In this document: piece by piece, positions 1-7,561 of the stretch | Layout: the number at the start of each line of letters is the position of its first letter | How positions within the stretch are numbered: position 1 is the stretch's first letter | DNA from: DASTYK01 sp964384585 | GTDB lineage: Bacteria; Gemmatimonadota; Gemmatimonadetes; Longimicrobiales; RSA9 | Reading direction: 5' to 3' | DNA: 11,655 nucleotides | Assembly: GCA_964384585.1 (NCBI GenBank) | Contig: CAYLME010000110.1 | Span: 1 to 11,655 of the forward strand | The notes under the pieces: generated by a model | What the model saw: only the letters and a program-made list of their open reading frames with translations | Database searches by the model: none | Told to the model about the DNA's origin: nothing | Position numbers and translations under genes: made by a program

Positions 1-127
1 TGGCCGAGACGACAACGATGACGTCGTTGCCGGCTTCACGCTCACGCGCGACGCGCTGCGCGACACGCCGGATGCGCTCCGGCGTACCGACCGACGTGCC
101 GCCGTACTTCTGAACAACGAGTGGCAC
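1..127 (-). CDS. lysC: Aspartate kinase, N-terminal 42 codons (runs off the window)
   Basis: Aspartate kinase phosphorylates L-aspartate with ATP, the first step to lysine, threonine, methionine and diaminopimelate. Only the N-terminus is here. On the minus strand it reads VPLVVQKYGGTSVG, then a helix PERIRRVAQRVAR and a strand ending VIVVVSA. The KYGGTSVG motif is the family's nucleotide/aspartate-binding signature and sits, as usual, within the first 15 residues. I chose the GTG at 127 because its first base is also the last base of the mlaD stop (TAGTG) and because the motif begins right after it. No good Shine-Dalgarno sequence is visible, so translation probably depends on coupling to mlaD. 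The rest of the gene, including the ACT regulatory domains, lies outside, so feedback type cannot be judged. The coupling to a lipid-transport operon is unusual. Confidence 0.92.
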   Translation of the reverse strand, partial: MPLVVQKYGGTSVGTPERIRRVAQRVAREREAGNDVIVVVSA

Positions 128-1116
128 TAGAAGACGCGCAGATTGATGTACTTGCGCGGGTTGCGCTGCAGGTCCTCCAGCAGTGCCTGCAACTCGGTGT
201 TCGCTTCCACGAGCGAGCGGTACAGCGTCGAGTCCTGCATCAGCAGGCCGAGTGTGCCGCGTCCCTCGCGCATGTCCGTCGCGAGCATGCTGACAGAGGC
301 GAGCGTGGTGTCGAGGCGCGCCGCCACCCGCTCGAACTCGCCCGACATGCGCAGCAGCTCCGCCGTCAGCGTGTCCGTATTCGCCGTCGTGTTCTCGACG
401 TTGCCGACGATCGCCGCGAGCCGGCCATTGCCGATCGAGCCTTCGACCTCCGCGAACGTGCGCTCCACCGTCGCTGCGGCAATGCCGAGCGTCTCCGACG
501 TCTGGCGCAGGTTCGCCGCGACGTCCTCGATCGCCGTCTTCTGGCTCGCCATCATGCTGTTGAGCTGCTCACTCGCGATCTGCACGTTCTCGACGACACG
601 CCGGATGTTGAGCGCGGTCTCTTCTGTGAACGCAAGCTCGAAACGGTCGCTCAGTGTACGCAGATTCTGCGCGATCTCGTCACCGACCGCGGTCAGCTGC
701 GACATGTCGGGCAGCGAATAGCCGGGCAGCACGTCCGCCGTGGGCGACTCCAGGTAGTCGTACTGCGGGTATGTCGCGCGGGGCAGGATCTGCGCCTGCC
801 AGTCGCCGAAGAACGACTCTGCGGACAGCACGACGACCGGGTCCTCCGGCAGCCGCACACCGTCTGCAATGGTCATCGTTATGAGTACGGCCTGCCCGTC
901 CGGCTCCAGCGCCACGGACTCGACACGCCCGATCGGCACGCCACGCAGCTTGACGTCATTGCCCTTCATGACCGCACCGACCGTGCGGAAACGTGCACGG
1001 ATCTCCTGCTCCTCGGCGCCGAAGACCGTACCGCGCAGGAAGATCGTGCCGAAGATGATGAGCAGGATCCCGGCAAGGATGACTGCGCCGACGAGGACAT
1101 CGTTGCGTCGCCTCAC
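127..1116 (-). CDS. mlaD: MlaD/MCE-family lipid-binding subunit of Mla ABC transporter
   Basis: Predicted periplasmic substrate-binding subunit of an Mla-type phospholipid transporter, anchored in the inner membrane. The protein has 329 residues. It shows a positively charged N-terminus (MRRRND), one membrane helix at about residues 7-28, then the MCE core at about 38-112 with the conserved pattern KLRGVPIGRVESV (56-68). A long helical, Ala/Glu/Leu-rich region follows, and the C-terminus ends NPRKYINLRVF, an ending common in MlaD proteins of diderms outside Proteobacteria. It is longer than E. coli MlaD (about 180 residues) because of the helical tail. The start is GTG at 1116, preceded by a strong AGGAGGT, and it overlaps the mlaF stop as GTGA. 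Family membership is certain; the transported lipid and its direction are inferred. Confidence 0.93.
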   Translation of the reverse strand: MRRRNDVLVGAVILAGILLIIFGTIFLRGTVFGAEEQEIRARFRTVGAVMKGNDVKLRGVPIGRVESVALEPDGQAVLITMTIADGVRLPEDPVVVLSAESFFGDWQAQILPRATYPQYDYLESPTADVLPGYSLPDMSQLTAVGDEIAQNLRTLSDRFELAFTEETALNIRRVVENVQIASEQLNSMMASQKTAIEDVAANLRQTSETLGIAAATVERTFAEVEGSIGNGRLAAIVGNVENTTANTDTLTAELLRMSGEFERVAARLDTTLASVSMLATDMREGRGTLGLLMQDSTLYRSLVEANTELQALLEDLQRNPRKYINLRVF

Positions 1117-1862
1117 GCACCCACCTCCTGTAGCAGCTCCGGTCTGCCCTCGATGAATCCTTTCACCACCGGGTCCTCCGTCGCACGGATCTCCTCCGGC
1201 GTACCCACCTGCCGGATGCCTCCATTGTACAGCATCGCAATGCGATCTCCGACCCGGTATGCGCTCGTCATGTCGTGCGTCACGACGATGCTGGTGACGC
1301 CCAGCTCTTCGTTCATGCGCAACACCAGCCGGTCGATGACCGTCGTCGTGACCGGATCGAGGCCCGTGGTGGGCTCGTCATAGAGCAGGTACTTCGGCCG
1401 GGTCGCGATGGCGCGGGCCAGGCCGACACGCTTGCGCTGACCTCCGGACACCTGTGCCGGCAGACGGTCCTCGAAACCGTCCATCTCCACGCGCGCGAGC
1501 GACTCCCGCACCCGCTCGGCCACCTCGTCCTCCGGCATGTTCGCGCGCCGGAGGCCCATGGCCACGTTGTCGAATACGCTCATCGAGTCGAACAGTGCCG
1601 CGAACTGGAAGACGTAGCCGATGTTGCGCCGCAGTCCGTGCAGCTCGTCCATCTCCAGGGTCGCGACGTTCCGGCCGTCTACCTCGATCACGCCCGCATC
1701 GATCTCGAGCAGTCGTACGATCGACTTCAGCATCACCGACTTGCCGGACCCGGACGCGCCGATGATCACCATCGTCTCCTGGTCCTCGACCGTCAGGTCG
1801 AGCGAGTCGAGAATGACGCGCTCGCCGAACGACTTGCGTACACCGTGCAGCTCGATGCTCAC
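1113..1862 (-). CDS. mlaF: MlaF-type ABC transporter ATP-binding protein
   Basis: ATPase that powers the Mla lipid transporter from the cytoplasmic face. The protein is 249 residues and intact. Walker A is GASGSGKS (35-42), the Q-loop is in YVFQFAALFDS (Q86), the signature is VSGGQRKR (138-145), Walker B with the catalytic glutamate is LLYDEPTTGLDP (159-170, E163), and the switch histidine is in VVTHDM (H196). The FQFAALFDS segment and SGGQRKRVGLARA signature are typical of MlaF/TtgA-like retrograde lipid transport ATPases rather than generic importers. I chose GTG at 1862: it overlaps the mlaE stop as GTGA, and the protein begins with SIELHGVRKSFG as expected. The same frame is open far upstream, but that part is the shadow of mlaE. 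It couples with MlaE and is followed by overlapping mlaD. Confidence 0.96.
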   Translation of the reverse strand: MSIELHGVRKSFGERVILDSLDLTVEDQETMVIIGASGSGKSVMLKSIVRLLEIDAGVIEVDGRNVATLEMDELHGLRRNIGYVFQFAALFDSMSVFDNVAMGLRRANMPEDEVAERVRESLARVEMDGFEDRLPAQVSGGQRKRVGLARAIATRPKYLLYDEPTTGLDPVTTTVIDRLVLRMNEELGVTSIVVTHDMTSAYRVGDRIAMLYNGGIRQVGTPEEIRATEDPVVKGFIEGRPELLQEVGA

Positions 1863-2641
1863 AGCAGCACCACTGCCCAGAAGGCGTCCAGCACCAGGAT
1901 CATCATGGCACTGCTGACGACGGCCTGCGTCGTGGAGCGACCGACTGCCGCAGCGCCGCCCATGGCCGTGTATCCGTAGTAGCAGCCGATCAGCGTGATG
2001 ATCATCCCGAACGATGCCGACTTGATGAGCGAGAACTGCACGTCGAACGGATCGAAGAAGAGGCGCACACCGCGCATGAACTCCGGAGTCGACATGTCGA
2101 GCAGGTAGAGCGCACTCACCCAGCCGCCCACGATGCCGATCGCATTCGCGAACGAAACCACGATCGGAAACATCAGTGTCCCCGCGATCACGCGCGGCAC
2201 GACCAGGTAGGCGTGCGGGTTGTACCCGAGCGTCTCGAGCGCGTCGATCTGCTCGGTCACCCGCATCGAGCCGATCTCTGCGGCGATATTCGCGCCGACC
2301 CGCCCTGCCAGCGCGAGTCCGGTCAGCACCGGGCCCAGCTCGAGAATGACCGTCTTGGAGACGAGCGTACCGACGAAATAGAGCGGGATCGCGCCCGTGA
2401 ACGTGTAGGACGCCTGCAGCGACAGCACGATCCCGGTGAAGGCCGCAATGAACATCGAGATCGGGACCGACTCGACACCGAGCCGCGCCATGTGCAGCAC
2501 GACGTGCTGGGCCCACGTACTGACCTCACGGGCACCGCGCAGCGCGGCGCCCGCAAAACTGCTGAAACGGCCGAAGCCGCCGACCAGCCGCTTCGCGGTA
2601 TACCCTGTCCATGCCAGGGGTGCAGTCCAGGCGGGAAGCAT
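1859..2641 (-). CDS. mlaE: MlaE-family ABC transporter permease
   Basis: Integral membrane permease of the Mla lipid transporter; two copies normally form the channel above MlaF and below the MlaD ring. It is about 260 residues, the usual length. The amphipathic N-terminal helix is followed by about five hydrophobic segments. The family core is clear: LELGPVLTGLALAGRVG, then AAEIGSMRVTEQIDALETLG (the EQIDAL motif), then NPHAYLVVPRVIAG. The C-terminal part has FGMIITLIGCYYGY and a Gly/Ala-rich GGAAAVGRSTTQAVV segment, both characteristic. The start is ATG at 2641; an in-frame TTG at 2647 would add two residues. Neither has a convincing ribosome-binding site, although a TATCTT element lies 5-10 bases upstream of the ATG. 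It is the first gene of the mlaEFD-lysC unit. Confidence 0.94.
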   Translation of the reverse strand: MLPAWTAPLAWTGYTAKRLVGGFGRFSSFAGAALRGAREVSTWAQHVVLHMARLGVESVPISMFIAAFTGIVLSLQASYTFTGAIPLYFVGTLVSKTVILELGPVLTGLALAGRVGANIAAEIGSMRVTEQIDALETLGYNPHAYLVVPRVIAGTLMFPIVVSFANAIGIVGGWVSALYLLDMSTPEFMRGVRLFFDPFDVQFSLIKSASFGMIITLIGCYYGYTAMGGAAAVGRSTTQAVVSSAMMILVLDAFWAVVLL

Positions 2642-2697
2642 ACGCAAAGATAGGGTGGCGCCAGCCGGACGGGCTACCCTGTGGGGCCTGTTGCGTG

Positions 2698-2724
2698 AAA
2701 AAGGCCCGCCCCTTGCACGGGGCG
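2698..2724 (-). terminator. Probable Rho-independent terminator after mqnA
   Basis: Read on the minus strand, CGCCCC-GTGCAA-GGGGCG forms a 6-bp all-GC stem with a 6-base loop. Four bases (GGCC) and then a run of five T follow. It lies 14 bases after the mqnA stop and about 55 bases before mlaE, so it would separate mqnA from the mla operon. The four-base gap between stem and T-run weakens the call. Confidence 0.5.
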
Positions 2725-2737
2725 CGTCAGACCCCGG

Positions 2738-3550
2738 TCACTTCGCCCATGGCAGTGCCCCGAGCGGGGCCGCTTCGTCGAGCCCGGCCGCGAGCGCATA
2801 GTAATGGAGTGCGCCCTGCTGCATGCGGTCGTCGAGCACGTAGCACAGCAAGCGCCAGTACGAGAGCAGGCGCTCGGGCGCCATGCCGAAGTGGGCGGCG
2901 TAGTCACGCGCGAGACGTTCGTCGTGCGCGTTGAACCAGGCGCGTGAGTCCAGCAGCGCTTCGTGCAGCACCGCGAGGGCCGGCGAACCATCGACGGCGG
3001 TACGGACCTGCCAGACCGCAAAGGCGAACGGCAGGCCGGTCCATTCCGTCCAGAGCTCGCCGAGGTCGTACACGTGGCGCTCGCGCGGCGCAGCACGGCG
3101 CAGTGCGACGTCGCCGATGCGAAGCACCGCCGCCGCACCGCCCGCGACCGGGTCGGCAGCGGCTGCCTGATCGTACCAGCGGTAGCGCGGGCGCAGTCCG
3201 CTGCGCAGCTCGAGCAGTATGCGCAGCAGCACGACCGATGTGGCCGATGCGGTCGGCAACAGCACGGGCGCCGCGTCGAGGTCGTCGATCGGCCGCGTGC
3301 TCTCGAGCAGGATGCTCTGCACCGGGCCATCGGCGCCGATCACGAGGTCGGGCAGCACGCGGTACTCGCTGCCATGACGCGCGAGTTCGATGCTCGAGCA
3401 GGGCGCAACGTCGATCTCGCCACGGGCGAGCGCAGCATTCAGAACGGACGGTATCGCAGTGACGACGGACAGGTCCGCACGCGGCTCGACAATGAGTCGC
3501 GCATGTACGGGGAAACAGTTGCTGTATTCGATGTGGCCGAGACGCATCAT
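2738..3550 (-). CDS. mqnA: Chorismate dehydratase MqnA (futalosine menaquinone pathway)
   Basis: MqnA dehydrates chorismate to 3-[(1-carboxyvinyl)oxy]benzoate, the first committed step of menaquinone synthesis by the futalosine route; it is a cytoplasmic enzyme of the periplasmic-binding-protein fold. The protein has 270 residues, the normal length. Recognisable segments are LGHIEYSNCFPV (5-15), GEIDVAPCSSIELAR (44-58), ATSVVLLRILLE (103-114), IGDVAL (145-150) and YDLGELWTEWTGLPFAFAVW (161-180). I chose ATG at 3550, 10 bases after an AAGG; GTG at 3553 (7-base spacing) and ATG at 3547 are close alternatives. The other mqn genes are not in the window. The gene is divergent from, and abuts, the MCE gene at 3554, so both promoters must lie inside the partner's coding region or be shared. 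Confidence 0.9.
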   Translation of the reverse strand: MMRLGHIEYSNCFPVHARLIVEPRADLSVVTAIPSVLNAALARGEIDVAPCSSIELARHGSEYRVLPDLVIGADGPVQSILLESTRPIDDLDAAPVLLPTASATSVVLLRILLELRSGLRPRYRWYDQAAAADPVAGGAAAVLRIGDVALRRAAPRERHVYDLGELWTEWTGLPFAFAVWQVRTAVDGSPALAVLHEALLDSRAWFNAHDERLARDYAAHFGMAPERLLSYWRLLCYVLDDRMQQGALHYYALAAGLDEAAPLGALPWAK

Positions 3551-3553
3551 CAC

Positions 3554-4528
3554 GTGAATACCTTCAATCGGGGAGCGCGCACACCGCGCCCTGCGTTCAA
3601 TCTTGCCGCGGCCATCGGCGCCCGCCAGCGCCGGCGCTCGCTGATCGGGCTGCTGCTGATCGCGCTCGTCGTGACGCTCGCGGTCGTCATCTTCCTGATC
3701 GATCCGCTGCGCCGGGCGCTGCGCGACGACGTTGAGCTCATCGCGCTCTTCGACGCGGCGCCCGCGGTGACGCCGGGCGCACCCGTCTGGATCGCCGGCC
3801 ACGAGGTCGGCACCGTCGAGATTCTCGAGTTCCTGCCGCTCGCTGCCGCTGACGCGCCACGCCTCGCGCTCGTGCTGCGATTGCCGCGCGCGCGACTCGA
3901 GCACGTTCGCGCCGATGCAACCGTTCGGCTCCGTTCGGCGAGCCTGACATCCGAACCCGCCGTGGACATCCTGCCCGGCAGCGCGCTCGCGCCGCCGGCA
4001 CAGCCCGGCGACACACTGCGGGCAGAACCGCTGCTGACAGCGGCCGAGTTGCGTACACGGGTTGCGGCCGTGCGGAGCGCCGCGGACTCGCTCCGGGCGG
4101 AGACCACACCACTCGCCGCCGCGGCGCGTGAGCGGATGCTCGTCATCGGACATGCACAGGCGGGCTTCGCCCGCGTGCAGTCCGGGTTCGACGAGCTGTC
4201 ACGGACGATGGCTGCCAGCCCGGCCGCGTCGTTCGCCGCCAGTGACGAAGTCGGTCGTGCCATTGAGCGCCTGCGCCTGGCCGGGACCACGGTCACTGAC
4301 GCCAGCAGCGGAATGCAGCGCGCGACCCTCGCGTTCGAGCCGCTGGCCACTCACTCCGCAGACCTGCGTGCTCGGCTCGACTCGCTCATGTCGCGGGGCG
4401 CCCCCAATGGCACGCTCGCACGCCTTCAGAACGACTCGGCGCTGTCCGTTGCACTGCAGCGTGCCCGTGCCCAGCTCGATTCGCTGATCGCCGACGTAAA
4501 CGCAAACCCTTTCCGTTACATATTTTGA
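3554..4528 (+). CDS. Second MCE-domain (MlaD-like) protein, single-pass membrane anchored
   Basis: A 324-residue MCE-family protein, paralogous to mlaD in architecture. It has a basic N-terminus (RQRRRS), one membrane helix at about 29-49, and an MCE core at about 59-143 with GAPVWIAGHEVGTVEIL (75-91) and VDILPGS (137-143). A long Ala/Arg/Leu/Ser-rich helical tail ends NANPFRYIF, matching the NPRKYI ending of MlaD here. The MCE repeat is divergent, and no ATPase or permease gene lies beside it on this strand; it may work with MlaEF encoded opposite or with parts elsewhere. The start is uncertain: GTG at 3554 puts the helix at a sensible place and abuts mqnA, but it has no visible Shine-Dalgarno. 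GTG at 3533 or ATG at 3503 would extend it into mqnA. Confidence 0.82.
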   Translation: MNTFNRGARTPRPAFNLAAAIGARQRRRSLIGLLLIALVVTLAVVIFLIDPLRRALRDDVELIALFDAAPAVTPGAPVWIAGHEVGTVEILEFLPLAAADAPRLALVLRLPRARLEHVRADATVRLRSASLTSEPAVDILPGSALAPPAQPGDTLRAEPLLTAAELRTRVAAVRSAADSLRAETTPLAAAARERMLVIGHAQAGFARVQSGFDELSRTMAASPAASFAASDEVGRAIERLRLAGTTVTDASSGMQRATLAFEPLATHSADLRARLDSLMSRGAPNGTLARLQNDSALSVALQRARAQLDSLIADVNANPFRYIF

Positions 4529-4840
4529 GACAGGCGCGACTAACCGGCGATGTCTGATGCGCGTGACGCTCGCGGTACCGATGCCACCGACCGACAAACC
4601 GCCATCGATACCACGCTGACCCGGGACCGAGCGACGTGTGATGATCGCTCTTGACCGGGGTTTCGGCCCGTGCTACACTGATGCCCATTCATCCACGACA
4701 ACGAACCTCTCCACCGGAAGCGCGTGCTCGCGCCGACCTTGTTTGGTCTTGTGCCCATATCACGCATGAATGCGGTCCGGCCGGCGTCGCTCGCCTGTCG
4801 TCCTACCCTGCCAGATGGAATCTTTGGAGTGAACTGACTC
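4529..4840 (+). other. Intergenic region: end of MCE gene, rho promoter and rho leader
   Basis: This 312-bp stretch has no convincing gene. Its left half holds an imperfect inverted repeat (GGTACCGATG at 4574-4583 with CATCGATACC at 4603-4612, 9 of 10 pairs). It could end transcription of the MCE gene but lacks a T-run. The right half is the leader of rho, about 155 bases. It contains two small hairpins (GACC-GGTC near 4737 and CGCA-TGCG near 4764) and a reading frame from an ATG at 4680 that runs past the rho start out of frame with it. A long untranslated leader would fit Rho autoregulation, known in other bacteria, but nothing here proves it. Confidence 0.6.
4651..4679 (+). promoter_or_regulatory. 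Sigma-70-type promoter for rho
   Basis: TTGACC (4651-4656), a 17-base spacer, and TACACT (4674-4679). Both boxes are close to the TTGACA/TATAAT consensus at the ideal spacing. The start point would be about 4685-4687, giving a leader of about 155 bases before rho. Confidence 0.78.
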
Positions 4841-6091
<1,251 letters not shown>

Positions 6092-6121
6092 GTTTGGTCG
6101 CGCAACCGCCTGTGTCCGGCT

Positions 6122-6166
6122 GCGTCCTCTGAACGGTAATGTTACCGCAGAGGGCGCAGAGGACGC
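6122..6166. repeat. Nested inverted repeat after rho (possible interspersed repeat or terminator)
   Basis: A 10-bp perfect inverted repeat, GCGTCCTCTG (6122-6131) and CAGAGGACGC (6157-6166), encloses another palindrome, CGGTAA-TG-TTACCG (6134-6147). CCTCTG (6126-6131) can pair alternatively with CAGAGG (6148-6153). The right half is a short tandem series, CGCAGAGGG/CGCAGAGGA/CGCCGAG. It lies 30 bases after the rho stop. There is no T-run, so intrinsic termination is doubtful. A similar motif lies at 10429-10480, hinting at a dispersed repeat family. Confidence 0.6.
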
Positions 6167-6265
6167 CGAGTGTTCGTGGCGCTGCTGAATCGAACGCGAT
6201 GACTCCGGGTCCTGCGTGGTTGAAATGAAGTTGCCCTGCGCCGCCTGCCCATCCGGAATGACCCC

Positions 6266-6697
6266 ATGACAGACAGGCACCACGCCGATTCCAGGCTCGA
6301 GGCCGCCCTCACCGCGGCCGGGCTCGAGGACTCGCGGCCTGCACTGCGTGCGCGGCTGAAGCTGCTGCGTGAGCGGGATGCGAGGGCGTTCGAGCAGGCG
6401 GTGCGCCGGTACGAGGATGAGATCGTGCCGGCACTGGCGGAGTCGACGTCGCCACTCGATGCCTGGCTCGAGTATGCGAAGCTGCTGGGCGAGTTGAGCG
6501 GTCGCGGCGAGTTCGTGGCGATCGACGAGACCGGGCTCGCCAGCGCGTGGGCGCCGCCATACCGGCCGGGAACGATGGTCCTGCACCTGCCGGGCGATGC
6601 GACCCTGCCCGCGTTGCCGGCCGCAGTGCCGGTCGCACCGAGTGCGCCGCAGCAGGCCGCCAGAGGACTCCTGCTGGAGGGCCGACTCGGGAGTTAG
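6266..6697 (+). CDS. Uncharacterised small protein, possibly truncated by a TAG stop
   Basis: I do not recognise this 143-residue protein. It has an acidic/basic helical N-terminal half (LEAALTAAGLEDSRPALRAR, then LKLLRERDARAFEQAVRRYE), a segment PLDAWLEYAKLLGELSGRGE (63-82), a strand-rich part with PYRPGTMVLHLPGDATLP, a Pro/Ala-rich linker and the ending GLLLEGRLGS. It has no signal peptide or membrane helix and is probably cytoplasmic. The ATG at 6266 lacks a clear Shine-Dalgarno. Codon GC bias is like its neighbours, which supports real coding. The last 11 codons fall inside an 84-bp tandem repeat; downstream of the TAG the frame stays open to a TAA at 6884-6886, which would give 205 residues if the TAG were CAG, as in the second copy. 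Confidence 0.68.
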   Translation: MTDRHHADSRLEAALTAAGLEDSRPALRARLKLLRERDARAFEQAVRRYEDEIVPALAESTSPLDAWLEYAKLLGELSGRGEFVAIDETGLASAWAPPYRPGTMVLHLPGDATLPALPAAVPVAPSAPQQAARGLLLEGRLGS

Positions 6698-6830
6698 TCC
6701 GGTCAGCCTGGATCCGGTGACATTCGAGTGCTCATCGCCCTGCGACGAGGACTCCTGCTGGACGGCCGGCTCGGGAGTCAGTCCGGTCAGCCTGAATCCG
6801 GTGGCATTCGACTGAGCATCACCCTGCGTC
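6663..6830 (+). repeat. 84-bp tandem duplication spanning the 3' end of the small gene
   Basis: Copy 1 is 6663-6746 and copy 2 is 6747-6830, adjacent, both 84 bp, with 10 mismatches by my count (about 88% identity). The unit is exactly 28 codons, so the upstream frame is kept. Copy 1 contains the gene's stop (AGT TAG TCC); copy 2 has AGT CAG TCC. Translated in that frame, copy 1 gives GLLLEGRLGS-stop-SGQPGSGDI and copy 2 gives GLLLDGRLGSQSGQPESGGI. Differences fall at all three codon positions, so they do not show selection for protein. Confidence 0.9.
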
Positions 6831-6953
6831 GCAGCATTGCTGGCGCTGCCGTTGCTCTGTCCTCACGCCCTGCCCGCAGCCACTAATCGATCTCGCTGTT
6901 CTCCGGATTTCTGCTGCAGGACACCATTCGGCGCGCTTCCTGCACCCCGGGAG

Positions 6954-6982
6954 TTGGCCGGCCCACGCCAGCCCGCTATTAT
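6954..6982 (+). promoter_or_regulatory. Likely sigma-70 promoter of the phosphoribosyltransferase-lipoprotein-terC unit
   Basis: TTGGCC (6954-6959), 17 bases, TATTAT (6977-6982). The -10 box matches 5 of 6 and the -35 box 4 of 6 of the consensus, at ideal spacing. The start point would be about 6989, some 28 bases before the ATG at 7017. Confidence 0.6.
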
Positions 6983-7016
6983 TGCCGGCCCCGTTCCCGC
7001 GAAGCAGGAGTGCCGG

Positions 7017-7559
7017 ATGACGCCGACCCGCAATCTCATCAAGCGCGCCCCCGGCATGCCGGAGACCGAGGTCTTCGAGATGACCTGGGAGTTCTTCGGT
7101 GAGCTGTGTCGTGTACTTGCCGTCAAAGTGGCGACGGCCGGCTACCGGCCGGATCTTGTCGTCGGCATCGCGAAGGCGGGCGTCATTCCCGGGGCCGTCG
7201 TCGCCTCGATCCTGCGCTGTGATTTCTATTCTCTGAAGATCAGTCGCGACCTGGGTGCCGAGCGCGTGCGTGCGCGTCCCAAGATCTTCTCGGGTGCGCC
7301 CAAGGAAGCGATGGGCAAGAGCGTGCTGATCGTCGATGAGATCTGCACCTCGGGCGAGACGCTGCGCCTTGCAACGAATGCGCTGCGGCAGGTGAAGCCG
7401 GACGATCTGCGGACGGCAACGAGCCTGGTCAAGCAGGGCGGCTACAAGCCGGACTTCTACGCGCTCGAGACGGACGCCACGGTGATCTTCCCGTGGGACC
7501 GCCAGGTGGTCAACGAGGCGGGGGAGATCGTCACGAACCCGATGTACGAGGACCTCTAG
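7017..7559 (+). CDS. Phosphoribosyltransferase family protein (type I PRT fold)
   Basis: A 180-residue protein with the type I phosphoribosyltransferase fold, which transfers a ribose-5-phosphate group from PRPP to (or from) a base. The PRPP-binding loop is VLIVDEICTSGET (103-115), a variant of the usual VVDDxxxTGxT. Upstream are the strand and turn PDLVVGIAKAGVIPGAVVAS (45-63), and near the end VIFPWDR (156-162), a Pro-Trp element seen in hypoxanthine/xanthine-like PRTs of the COG2236 type. The substrate cannot be named; a purine is a reasonable guess. The start is ATG at 7017 with AGGAG six bases upstream (7006-7010), a clear site; the frame is open earlier but without support. It is the first gene of a three-gene unit, with two bases between its stop and the lipoprotein start. 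Confidence 0.88.
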   Translation: MTPTRNLIKRAPGMPETEVFEMTWEFFGELCRVLAVKVATAGYRPDLVVGIAKAGVIPGAVVASILRCDFYSLKISRDLGAERVRARPKIFSGAPKEAMGKSVLIVDEICTSGETLRLATNALRQVKPDDLRTATSLVKQGGYKPDFYALETDATVIFPWDRQVVNEAGEIVTNPMYEDL

Positions 7560-7561
7560 GC

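Noticed and set aside
1863..2516. Upstream half of the mlaF frame as an extended ATPase
   Set aside because: Its translation is an Arg/Ala-rich shadow of mlaE; the ATPase domain starts at SIELHGVRKSFG after the GTGA overlap.
2963..3553. Long plus-strand open frame continuing upstream of the MCE gene
   Set aside because: It is the antisense shadow of mqnA, whose protein sequence is clearly conserved; GC-rich DNA leaves such frames open.
6597..6815. Small protein with repeated EDSCW units in another frame over the 84-bp duplication
   Set aside because: Differences between copies are mostly amino-acid changing in this frame, and there is no ribosome-binding site; the repeat is explained by DNA duplication.
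6837..7016. Longer phosphoribosyltransferase starting at 6837
   Set aside because: The added 60 residues are Pro/Ala/Cys-rich noise crossing the promoter at 6954-6982; ATG at 7017 has AGGAG at ideal spacing.
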